NCBI GenBank assembly: GCA_016721825.1
Contig: JADKHI010000004.1
Coordinates: forward strand, 248,001 to 312,000
Direction: 5' to 3'
Source: Flavobacteriales bacterium
GTDB lineage: Bacteria > Bacteroidota > Bacteroidia > Flavobacteriales_F > PHOS-HE28
DNA: 64,000 bases
Position 1 is the first letter of the stretch. Each line of letters begins with the position of its first letter. This document shows positions 57,114 through 64,000 of the stretch, piece after piece. Position numbers and translations under genes: made by a program. The notes beneath the pieces were generated by a model that was not told where the DNA came from, did not search any database, and saw only the letters and a list, made by a program, of their open reading frames with translations.

Positions 57114-58472
57114 CTACTTCCCCGTGACCGCCTTGAACAGGTCGTTGCCGTTGGCGAAGATGATCAGCGAGAACAGCAGCACCATGCCGACCATCTGGGC
57201 CACCTCCATCACCTTCTGGTTCGGGGGGCGGCGTGTGATCATCTCCCAGAGGATGAAGATCATGTGGCCGCCATCCAGCATAGGGATGGGCAGGATGTTC
57301 ATGAAAGCCAGGATGATGCTGAGCAGTGCCGTTACGCTCCAGAAGGTCTGCCAGTCGCCCCATTCGCCGAAGAGGCCACCGATGGAACCGAAGCCGCCCA
57401 TCTGCTTCACCCCGCTGCTGCTGAAGATCAGCTTCAGGCTGTTCACGTAGTTACCCAGCGTGTTAAGTCCGTAACGAATGCCTGCGGGAATGGCCTGGAA
57501 GAAGGTGTAGCGCTCGTTGGCCAGGGTGAACTGCTTGTCGAGGTCGCGGTTCGCGAGGCCGATCTTGCCTTTTTCGTTCACCTGCACGGGGATGTAGTGT
57601 GGCTGTTGCGCATCACCGTTGCGCCACACGGTCACCACCGCCCACGTATCCTTCTGCTCCGCCAGAGCCTCGATGAAGCCGTCCGCATAGAGCGTGGGCA
57701 CGCCGTTCAATCCCACGATGCGATCACCTTTCTGGAAGGCTTTCGCGGCGAGCGCAGTGCCCTTGGGCATGATGGAGTCGATTACGAACGGCACCCGTGG
57801 CAGGAAGAAGGTCTTCTCGCCTTTCTCCATGACGCTGTCCTGCACATCAGCGCTCAAGGTGATGGTCTTGCGTTCGCCGTTGTGCTCCACCACCAGCTCC
57901 CGTGCCCCGTTGATCAGGATGGCCTTGCCAACCTCATCCAGCGAACGCACCGTATGGCCTGGTACATCCACGATCTTGTCGCCCGGGGCGATGCCTTGCG
58001 CCTGCATGGTGGCGCTCGGCGTTACGCCGTAGGTGACGTTCTCCAGCGGCAGGTAGTCCCGGCCCCACACGAAGAGGATCATGGCGTACAGCACCAGGCC
58101 AAGGATCAGGTTCACGGTAACGCCGCCTACAATGATGATGAGGCGCTGCCATGCGGGTTTCGCGCGGAATTCCCAAGGCTCGGGCGGCTTGGCCAGCTGC
58201 TCGGTGTCCATGCTCTCGTCCACCATGCCGGCGATCTTCACGTAGCCACCGAACGGAAACCAGCCCAGACCCCATTCCGTGTCGCCGATCTTCTTCTTGA
58301 AGAGCGAGAAGTTCAGCACGTTCGGCAGCGGGAACATGAAGTCGAAGAAGAGGTAGAACTTCTCGATGCGCGTCTTGAACCAGCGCGCGGGCAGGTAGTG
58401 GCCCATCTCGTGCAACACCACGAGGATGGACAAGCTGAGGATGAGCTGGACGGTGGTGCTTAGGAGACCCAT
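57114..58472 (-). CDS. rseP: site-2 protease RseP
   Basis: 452 residues, the usual length. An intramembrane zinc metalloprotease that cleaves anti-sigma factors and other membrane proteins. HExxH appears as VVLHEMGHYLPARWF at about 19-33. PDZ domains lie in the middle (APGDKIVDVPGHTVRSLDEV; KAFQKGDRIVGLNGVP). The second metal motif is NILPIPMLDGGH near residue 390. Four membrane helices. It overlaps dxr by 13 bases, a gene order known in many bacteria. Confidence 0.95.
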   Translation of the reverse strand: MGLLSTTVQLILSLSILVVLHEMGHYLPARWFKTRIEKFYLFFDFMFPLPNVLNFSLFKKKIGDTEWGLGWFPFGGYVKIAGMVDESMDTEQLAKPPEPWEFRAKPAWQRLIIIVGGVTVNLILGLVLYAMILFVWGRDYLPLENVTYGVTPSATMQAQGIAPGDKIVDVPGHTVRSLDEVGKAILINGARELVVEHNGERKTITLSADVQDSVMEKGEKTFFLPRVPFVIDSIMPKGTALAAKAFQKGDRIVGLNGVPTLYADGFIEALAEQKDTWAVVTVWRNGDAQQPHYIPVQVNEKGKIGLANRDLDKQFTLANERYTFFQAIPAGIRYGLNTLGNYVNSLKLIFSSSGVKQMGGFGSIGGLFGEWGDWQTFWSVTALLSIILAFMNILPIPMLDGGHMIFILWEMITRRPPNQKVMEVAQMVGMVLLFSLIIFANGNDLFKAVTGK

Positions 58473-59626
58473 GGGGTGCTTTTCCAGGCGCGTGCCAGGG
58501 TGCGTGTTTCCGCATCGCTGGCCTCGAGGTCATCGAGCGTTGGCCGGGGCACAAAGGTCGCTTTCGCGAGCCGATCCGCGACCAGGTCGCTCATTTCAAG
58601 GAATCCGATGCGGTCCTGCAGGAACAGTTCCACCGCGATCTCGTTGGCCGCATTGAGCACGCAGGGCGCGTTGCCGCCGCGTTCCATGGCCTCCAGCGCC
58701 AAGGCCAGGTTGCGGAATGCTCCAAGGTCCGGCTGCTCGAAGGTGAGCGCGGGGTAGTTCAGAAAGTCGAAGCGCGGCCAGGTGGTGGCGAGGCGGTCCG
58801 GGTAGGCCAGCGCGTACTGGATCGGCAACTTCATGTCCGGTAGGCCCATCTGGGCCTTCATGCTGCCGTCGCGGAACTGCACCAGGCTGTGGATGATGCT
58901 CTGCGGATGCACCACGATCTCCACCTGCTCAGGCTTCAGGTTGAACAGCCACTTGGCCTCGATGGCCTCCAGCCCCTTGTTCATCAGGCTGGCGCTGTCG
59001 ATCGTGATCTTGGCACCCATGTCCCAGTTGGGGTGCTTCAGCGCCTGGGCCTTGGTGACGGTGGCGAGCTGTTCTCGTGTGCGACCCCGGAAAGGTCCGC
59101 CGCTGGCCGTCAGCACCACCTTCTCGATCGGGTTGTGCCATTCGCCGACCAAGCACTGGAAGATCGCGCTGTGCTCACTGTCCACCGGGAAGATGTTCAC
59201 GGCCTTCTCGCGGGCCAGGGTGGTCACCAGTTCACCGGCCACCACCAACGTTTCCTTGTTGGCCAAGGCGATGGGCTTCTGGGCGTTGATGGCCGCCAAC
59301 GTGGGACGAAGCCCCGCGTAGCCCACCATGGCCGTGAGCACCACATCGATGCCGTCCATGGTCACAGCCTGCTCAATGGCCTTGGCGCCGGCGAAGACCT
59401 TGATGCCGAGCGGGAACAGCGCCTCGCGTACAGCTTCGTACTGCGCCTCGTCCCCGATCACCACGGCGTTCGGGTTGAAGGCCTTGGCCTGGGCGATCAG
59501 CAGTTCCGCGTTGTGGCCGGCGGTGAGCAGTTCCACCTCGAAGTGGTCCGGCTGTTCGCGCACCACATCCAGCGCCTGCGTGCCGATGCTGCCGGTGCTG
59601 CCGAGGATGGCGATGCGTTTCTTCAT
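58460..59626 (-). CDS. dxr: 1-deoxy-D-xylulose-5-phosphate reductoisomerase
   Basis: 388 residues, typical. Second step of the MEP pathway: converts DXP to MEP with NADPH and a divalent metal. NADPH-binding start RIAILGSTGSIGTQALDVV; metal and substrate residues in NIFPVDSEHSAIFQCL and LTASGGPFR; NWDMGAKITIDSASLMNKGL and EIVVHPQSIIHSLVQF complete the active site. Overlaps rseP by 13 bases, so the two are coupled. Confidence 0.97.
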   Translation of the reverse strand: MKKRIAILGSTGSIGTQALDVVREQPDHFEVELLTAGHNAELLIAQAKAFNPNAVVIGDEAQYEAVREALFPLGIKVFAGAKAIEQAVTMDGIDVVLTAMVGYAGLRPTLAAINAQKPIALANKETLVVAGELVTTLAREKAVNIFPVDSEHSAIFQCLVGEWHNPIEKVVLTASGGPFRGRTREQLATVTKAQALKHPNWDMGAKITIDSASLMNKGLEAIEAKWLFNLKPEQVEIVVHPQSIIHSLVQFRDGSMKAQMGLPDMKLPIQYALAYPDRLATTWPRFDFLNYPALTFEQPDLGAFRNLALALEAMERGGNAPCVLNAANEIAVELFLQDRIGFLEMSDLVADRLAKATFVPRPTLDDLEASDAETRTLARAWKSTPWVS

Positions 59627-59665
59627 GGAGGGGCGCCAAAGATCGCCTTTCGGGCGGGATCCCGG

Positions 59666-61114
59666 CTAAGGCCTCAGCAAGCGCAAACTGTGCGGCGCGG
59701 ATGCCTTCAGCGTCACCGTGATCACATAGGCCCCAGGTGGCAGAACGGATACATCAACACTGCCCGTGGTGAAATCCCCAACGACCATTCGGCCCAACGC
59801 ATCCGTGATCCGGTAGTTGCCACGATAGAGCTGGCCGTTGAGCTTGATCGTGACCAGATCCGTGGAAGGGTTTGGATAGAGGCTGAAGACCTCCTCGATC
59901 ACGCCTTCCTCAACACTCATTGGGCTGCCACAACCCGTGACCGAATCGCCACCAACCCACTTAGCCAACCGAAATACACTGTCCGGTCCACAGAGGGTGA
60001 ACGCCCCAGCCACGAATAATGTGTCTTGAAAGTGAGCAATGCTCTGGATGTTATTGTTCGTGTAGTTGGGAGGAAGCATGGAACACCAACGCGTGCCATC
60101 CCACTTCGCCAATTGCCATGCAGGTATACCGCCTATTTGGTCATATGGGCCAGCCGCGTACAAGGTGTCGTTGAACCACTCGATGCTGAATACAGCCGCA
60201 TTAGAACTTAGCGAAGTGCCCCCATCCAGGTCATACCAGTTCTGACCATCCCAGGCCACTACTCCATTGCCGGGATTCTGGATATTCCCATAAGGCGGAT
60301 AGTCAGCGAACGATCCAGCTATGTACAATTTTCCGTTGTGCTCAGCAAAGCGGTTCACCCCAGCGAATGTGCCCAACAAGCCCTGGCCTGTACCCACCTT
60401 GATCCATTGGGTTCCATCATACTTCGCGATATTGTTCATGTCATTCAGCCCGACGAACTTGCCTCCGATGTAGAGTTCATCTTGAAAGAAGAACATGTCG
60501 TTGATGGCATTCGTTTGCTGAACTGGAGTGATGTCGGGGAGGTTGAAGACCCGGTTCCATTGCAAACCGTCCCAGCGGGCAAGACCATTGGCCTCAACGG
60601 TATCCGCGTATGTGAACCAACCGGCGGCATAAAGGCCGTCTGGATAGGCCCGCAGACTATATACCGGTCCATCACAGCCGGTAAGGAGTGGTTGCCAATT
60701 GGCACCATCAAATCGCGCCACATTGTTGAGCGCCAATCCATTTGAGCTGGTGAAGCTTCCGCCGGCATATAGCTCTCCACTCCACGCAACTACCGAAACG
60801 ATGGGGTTAGCTAGTGCGCCCATGCCCAACGGAGAAGCACAATCCCACTCGAAACCACAACCGAGTGACGACAGTGAGCCGGATGAATACGACGCCACAC
60901 CTGTATGGATTACGTTGTCGCGGTCTCGTGTGAAGGTGCCGGCAAGTATCAAGCGACCATTCGCTTCGTCAGCGAATACTCCATTCACCCCGCCATTCCG
61001 CAAACCGATTCCCGCTTGCTCCAAGAGGGCAGACTGGCTCATCGCACTCAGGGGAAGTGCTAAGGGAAGAGCCCACATCAAGAATGCCCATGAGCTATTT
61101 CGTGTGCCCGTCAT
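59666..61114 (-). CDS. T9SS-secreted beta-propeller protein
   Basis: 482 residues with a signal peptide (SWAFLMWALPLALPLSAMSQ). Repeated blades carry a shared pattern (ELYAGGSFTSSNGLALNNVA, LYIGGKFVGLNDMNNIAKYD, LYIAGSFADYPPYGN), each with GxF and ARWDG/AKWDG elements. It ends in a T9SS type A sorting domain (FSLYPNPSTDLVTIKLNGQL, ITDALGRMVVGDF, LPPGAYVITVTLK). GC is lower than in its neighbours. The ATG lies only five bases behind a -7 element (TACCTTCG, 61120-61127), suggesting a leaderless message. Confidence 0.85.
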   Translation of the reverse strand: MTGTRNSSWAFLMWALPLALPLSAMSQSALLEQAGIGLRNGGVNGVFADEANGRLILAGTFTRDRDNVIHTGVASYSSGSLSSLGCGFEWDCASPLGMGALANPIVSVVAWSGELYAGGSFTSSNGLALNNVARFDGANWQPLLTGCDGPVYSLRAYPDGLYAAGWFTYADTVEANGLARWDGLQWNRVFNLPDITPVQQTNAINDMFFFQDELYIGGKFVGLNDMNNIAKYDGTQWIKVGTGQGLLGTFAGVNRFAEHNGKLYIAGSFADYPPYGNIQNPGNGVVAWDGQNWYDLDGGTSLSSNAAVFSIEWFNDTLYAAGPYDQIGGIPAWQLAKWDGTRWCSMLPPNYTNNNIQSIAHFQDTLFVAGAFTLCGPDSVFRLAKWVGGDSVTGCGSPMSVEEGVIEEVFSLYPNPSTDLVTIKLNGQLYRGNYRITDALGRMVVGDFTTGSVDVSVLPPGAYVITVTLKASAPHSLRLLRP

Positions 61115-61119
61115 TTCGC

Positions 61120-61127
61120 CGAAGGTA
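61120..61127 (-). promoter_or_regulatory. -7 promoter element of the beta-propeller gene
   Basis: TACCTTCG on the reverse strand, then five bases, then ATG: the same geometry as at the MltD-like gene (11079-11086). Confidence 0.4.
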
Positions 61128-61227
61128 AACGACCCTCGAAGTGGTATGGTATGAACCCGCGCTCCTCGGGAGTGTACGGATCATGCAATTCGCCCCGTTC
61201 CCGCATCATCCCTCCAACCCCCTACCC

Positions 61228-62244
61228 ATGCGCATCGCCATCAGCATTCCCAAGCCCTGCCACGAGGACTGGAACGCCATGACCCTAGAGCCGGGCGCTC
61301 GCTTCTGCGACAGCTGCCAGCACAGCGTGGCCGACCTGACCAAAGCCACCGATGCCGAGCTGGTAACGCTCTTCACCGGCGATGCGAAGCCCAAGTGCGC
61401 GCGCTTCGACCCAAGGCAACTGGAACGGGTGCTGGGCGATCCGCAGCCTTCGCGCCACACACTGCCCATCGCGGCCTTCAGTTCCTTGCTCGCCGTGGCA
61501 GCCGGACAAGAAGCCATGGCCCAAGGCGGTCCGATCATCCAAGTGAAAGGGGAGCCCGCGATCAGCGCACCTCCGCCGCCGAACACCTTGCGCATGGGCA
61601 AGATGCGCATCGACCCGCCGCAGCCTGTGGACACCGTTCCCTGCACGATCAAGATGGGCGAGGTCGTGCCCCATTCGATTCCTCCCCACGACCGACCCAT
61701 CATTGGTGATACGTTGGTGATGGAACGACCGGAACTGCTCATGACCGGGCAGATGACGGTGCGACAGGTGCCGACCTACTACTACATCGATGGCGTGAAG
61801 GTCGAAGTCAACGAAGGCACAGGCCTTCCCGCATCCGCCATTGAAGAGGTCCAGGTGATCACGGGTGGCCTTCCGGGAACCTTCGGCGATGTTGATGGCG
61901 GCATTGCGGTGCCAACCGAAGATCCCGCATGCTCGGATACTGCGGATGTTCGTGGTCTGCCGCTCAGTGGTCGTGTGGTGGATGCGAGCACCGGAGCAGT
62001 GCTTCGCGGCGTGACGGTTGAATGGGTGGAAGAAGGCTTGCACTGCTGCACGGATATCAACGGCCTTTTCGGTTTCCTGGTGGAACGAGGAGAGAGGACA
62101 GGTCCGCTTCGCATCAGGCCACGGGCCTGCCCATCCAGAGCGGTGCCAGGCCGTTGCCGCTCCAAGGAACAAGCCCGGTCCATCCGGCCAAGTGCCTTGC
62201 TGTGGACATCGGCCTTGCCACGAAGCACCGAAGTGAGCGGGTGA
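61228..62244 (+). CDS. protein with TonB-plug-like loop and carboxypeptidase-regulatory-like domain
   Basis: 338 residues. It opens with RIAISIPKPCHEDWNAMTLE, then ARFCDSCQHSVADLT, a short cysteine-bearing cytoplasmic-type module frequent in Bacteroidota. One hydrophobic segment lies at about 90-107. The middle has YYYIDGVKVEV and SAIEEVQVITGGLPGTFGDV, which is the wording of TonB-receptor plug domains. Then LSGRVVDASTGAVLRGVTVE begins a carboxypeptidase-regulatory-like fold. From about residue 292 on (ERTGPLRIRPRACPS) the sequence is Arg/Pro/Ser-rich and looks out of frame, so the C-terminus may be broken. ATG at 61228. Confidence 0.6.
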   Translation: MRIAISIPKPCHEDWNAMTLEPGARFCDSCQHSVADLTKATDAELVTLFTGDAKPKCARFDPRQLERVLGDPQPSRHTLPIAAFSSLLAVAAGQEAMAQGGPIIQVKGEPAISAPPPPNTLRMGKMRIDPPQPVDTVPCTIKMGEVVPHSIPPHDRPIIGDTLVMERPELLMTGQMTVRQVPTYYYIDGVKVEVNEGTGLPASAIEEVQVITGGLPGTFGDVDGGIAVPTEDPACSDTADVRGLPLSGRVVDASTGAVLRGVTVEWVEEGLHCCTDINGLFGFLVERGERTGPLRIRPRACPSRAVPGRCRSKEQARSIRPSALLWTSALPRSTEVSG

Positions 62245-62260
62245 AGAGTCCCGCGGGGGA

Positions 62261-63517
62261 TCAGCGAACCCCTCGCGGGCATGGTGAGGAACACGTCCCG
62301 ATAGCAGGGCGCAGGAGCCGATGAGTCGATGGGCGAAATCGGAGTGCGTTGCCTGCACGAGCATCAGCCCCGCCCACGCCAACTTGGGAGCGCATGAAGG
62401 GGCCGTTCAGGGATGAAGACACCCACGAAAAGATCACGGTTTCCGCCGCCCGCTTCAATCGGTCGTTGATCGCGCGGCCGAGGCCTTCATCCGGGAACAC
62501 TTCCGCAAGGATCACGTCGGCCTCACTGGCGTCCAGCGCACGCAAGGTGGCGAAGAGGTGGCGTGCTGCTTCGTTCAAGTCACCGGAAGGCGAGAGCACT
62601 TCACACCGCCAGGCCTGGTGCTTGGTGGTGAAACTGATAACCGCTGCGCGGCCGGAGTGTTCCTTCAGCAGTTCAGTAATGTCTCCGATGAAGACCGGCT
62701 TACGCGGCGCGTAGTGACTTTCCAGCATGCCAGGTGCAACTGGTAGGACGTGCTTCACCTGCGGGCGCACGATGCCGATGACCTTCTCGATGGCTTCGAC
62801 AGGAACACCGCCGGCACGATAGAGGACCCAGTGCCCTTGTCTCCTGAAAGTAACCGCAGATGACGCAGAGAACGCAGATGCCCCTCGACTGCGCTCGGGG
62901 TCTTGACTGTCTAGTGATGCTCCTTGGGGATCGATGGACGCAGAATTCCGCTCGCTTGCGCTCGCTGGTTCCTGCTCCTCCCAGCCGATGATCGTGCTCT
63001 CCACACCCACCGCACACGCACCACCATCGAGAATGTAGGGGATGCGATCGCCGAGCTGATCGGCCACGTGCTGTGCCGTGGTGGGGCTCACGTAACCGAA
63101 GGGGTTGGCGCTGGGCGCCGCAAGCGGGAAAGGCAGCGCACTCAACAGCTGAAGCGTGAGCGGATGCGCGGGCATGCGCACGCCGACCGTATCGAGCCCG
63201 CTGGTCACGAGGTCGGGAATGCTCGGATGTTTCGGTAGTACGAGCGTGAGCGGTCCGGGCCAGAAGGCTTGCATCAGTGTTTCGGCTTCGGGGGGCATTT
63301 CGCGCACCACGCTCGCCAGCTGTTCCATGCTGTGCACATGCACAATGAGCGGATCGAAGGCCGGTCGTTGCTTCGCTTCGAAGACCTTCAGCACAGCGGC
63401 TTCATCGAAGGCATTGGCCGCAAGGCCGTACACCGTTTCCGTGGGAATGGCCACCAGCTCACCGGCGGAAAGCAGCCGCGCCGCTTCCTTCAGGTCTGTG
63501 CCGATCACCGCTGCCAT
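62261..63517 (-). CDS. tsaC: L-threonylcarbamoyladenylate synthase (Sua5 type) with in-frame insertion
   Basis: 418 residues. Makes threonylcarbamoyl-AMP from Thr, bicarbonate and ATP for t6A37 of tRNAs. Sua5/YrdC core: LVAIPTETVYGLAANAFDEA, KQRPAFDPLIVHVHS, WPGPLTLVLPKH, PLAAPSANPFGYVSPTTAQH and GVESTIIGWE. The C-terminal Sua5 domain starts at VLPVAPGMLESHYAP. Residues about 181-229, between IIGWE and WVLYRAGGVP, are a Ser/Arg/Glu-rich insert of repeat-derived DNA (62831-62977). The C-terminus runs about 58 residues beyond the usual end (GLGRAINDRLKRAAE) in atypical sequence. Whether the enzyme still works is uncertain, although the core residues are intact. Confidence 0.88.
   Translation of the reverse strand: MAAVIGTDLKEAARLLSAGELVAIPTETVYGLAANAFDEAAVLKVFEAKQRPAFDPLIVHVHSMEQLASVVREMPPEAETLMQAFWPGPLTLVLPKHPSIPDLVTSGLDTVGVRMPAHPLTLQLLSALPFPLAAPSANPFGYVSPTTAQHVADQLGDRIPYILDGGACAVGVESTIIGWEEQEPASASERNSASIDPQGASLDSQDPERSRGASAFSASSAVTFRRQGHWVLYRAGGVPVEAIEKVIGIVRPQVKHVLPVAPGMLESHYAPRKPVFIGDITELLKEHSGRAAVISFTTKHQAWRCEVLSPSGDLNEAARHLFATLRALDASEADVILAEVFPDEGLGRAINDRLKRAAETVIFSWVSSSLNGPFMRSQVGVGGADARAGNALRFRPSTHRLLRPAIGTCSSPCPRGVR
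62831..62977. repeat. composite repeat block inside tsaC
   Basis: About 147 bases holding three repeat-like pieces in plus sense: CGCAGATGACGCAGAGAACG (62856-62875), a CCCCTCGACTGCGCTCGGGG block (about 62881-62900) and CGCTCGCTTGCGCTCGCTGG (about 62949-62968). Length is a multiple of three and there is no stop in the tsaC frame. Confidence 0.7.
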
Positions 63518-63553
63518 GACGGCAAAGGTGCGTGATCGCCAGTTGCTCCTGCG

Positions 63554-64000
63554 CTATTGGACCGTATAGCCCTCGGTGCTGAAGGTGTAGGGCGTGTCGA
63601 GTTTCACCTCGGTGGCCTCGAAGGTGAAGTGCGCCTTCTCGCCATCCTTGTACTTCATGGACCCGGCTAGCACAAGGCCGCTCTCAAAGTCACCCTTCGT
63701 GACCTCTGACTGGCCGTGCAACTTGCCCCAGGCCTTGAACACCGGGGCCACATCCATGGCGACCGGGGCCACCCAGAGCTCGATCAGCTCGTTGCCATCC
63801 TCCGCTGTCCATTTCGTGGCCTGTTGACCGGCGATAGTGCGTTGCTCCTTGGTCTTCTCGAAGTTGACCACGCCCGGTGCCTTGCCCTTGGTCGGGTCGG
63901 GGATCCGCATGCGCATGGCCACGTTGAGCGTATCCGAGTGTACGAAGCTCACAGAGGTCAATGCCGGGTGATCGAACACCAAAAGCATGTCCATCTTCCG
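63554..64000 (-). CDS. DUF4412-like protein, C-terminal part (5' end outside window)
   Basis: The frame is open to the right edge, so the start is missing; 148 codons are seen. The text MDMLLVFDHPALTSVSFVH, then NVAMRMRIP, a repeated GQQATKWTAEDGNELIELWV and GKLHGQSEVTKGDFESGLVL follows the pattern of exported DUF4412 proteins (antiparallel sheet with Met-rich strands). It ends at TFSTEGYTVQ. Lies upstream of tsaC on the same strand (36-base gap). Family call tentative. Confidence 0.6.
   Translation of the reverse strand, partial: RKMDMLLVFDHPALTSVSFVHSDTLNVAMRMRIPDPTKGKAPGVVNFEKTKEQRTIAGQQATKWTAEDGNELIELWVAPVAMDVAPVFKAWGKLHGQSEVTKGDFESGLVLAGSMKYKDGEKAHFTFEATEVKLDTPYTFSTEGYTVQ

Noticed and set aside
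1..64000. Prophage, defence island, secondary-metabolite cluster or CRISPR array
   Set aside because: No integrase, terminase, capsid, Cas, NRPS/PKS or regularly spaced repeats were found; higBA is the only defence-type module.

Overview
The window reads as chromosome of an uncultured-type member of the Bacteroidota, most likely Flavobacteriales, with unusually high GC (by eye near 60%). Four signs support this. Several secreted proteins end in type IX secretion (T9SS) sorting domains, and the T9SS factor PorZ is encoded. Many starts lack Shine-Dalgarno sequences. Upstream regions repeatedly carry a TAnnTTYG-type -7 element, as known for Bacteroidota promoters. Gene pairs and clusters common in this phylum are present (porZ-recO, and dut / sugar nucleotidyltransferase / TPR / DUF4292 / EnvC). 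There is no phage, plasmid backbone, IS element, CRISPR array or rRNA operon.

Layout. 1-9.4 kb: TfoX-like fragment, DUF3179 protein, gltX-folB, tRNA-Cys with a duplicated tail, porZ-recO, an S9 oligopeptidase and a small conserved protein. 9.5-21 kb: a long minus-strand envelope cluster (MltD-like transglycosylase, gatA, a tatA gene too short for ordinary ORF cut-offs, EnvC-like activator, DUF4292 and TPR lipoproteins, sugar nucleotidyltransferase, dut, flippase). A HigBA toxin-antitoxin pair sits inside it on the opposite strand. 21-28.5 kb: an orphan gene, enoyl-CoA hydratase, a very large NtrY-like kinase, a beta-barrel protein, a STAS-like protein, and a decayed locus where a porin fragment is joined to a 5'-truncated formylglycine-generating-enzyme gene. 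28.5-38.5 kb: mazG, membrane metallophosphoesterase, secreted coiled-coil protein, a probable structured non-coding RNA, and a NarL-type regulator plus beta-propeller sensor kinase operon. 38.5-54 kb: mostly exported proteins, including T9SS cargo, DUF1684, a giant alpha-2-macroglobulin lipoprotein and methylmalonyl-CoA epimerase. 54-64 kb: FAD oxidoreductase, single-domain response regulator, a repeat-rich gap, rseP-dxr, T9SS cargo, a plug-like/carboxypeptidase-regulatory protein, a Sua5-type tsaC with an in-frame repeat insertion, and the 3' part of a DUF4412-like gene.

How genes work together. The envelope cluster combines peptidoglycan remodelling (MltD-like, EnvC), surface polysaccharide precursors and export (nucleotidyltransferase, flippase), Tat export and outer-membrane lipoproteins. 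PorZ would serve surface attachment of the T9SS cargo encoded elsewhere in the window. gltX, gatA, tRNA-Cys and tsaC serve translation; dut and mazG clean the nucleotide pool.

No clearly new defence or biosynthetic system was found. The most interesting items are the candidate rod-shaped ncRNA at 32.6-32.8 kb, the tRNA-Cys tail duplication, the porin/FGE fusion, the repeat insertion inside tsaC, and the local promoter motif with two likely leaderless genes. All functional calls are from reading the sequence; no database search was possible.
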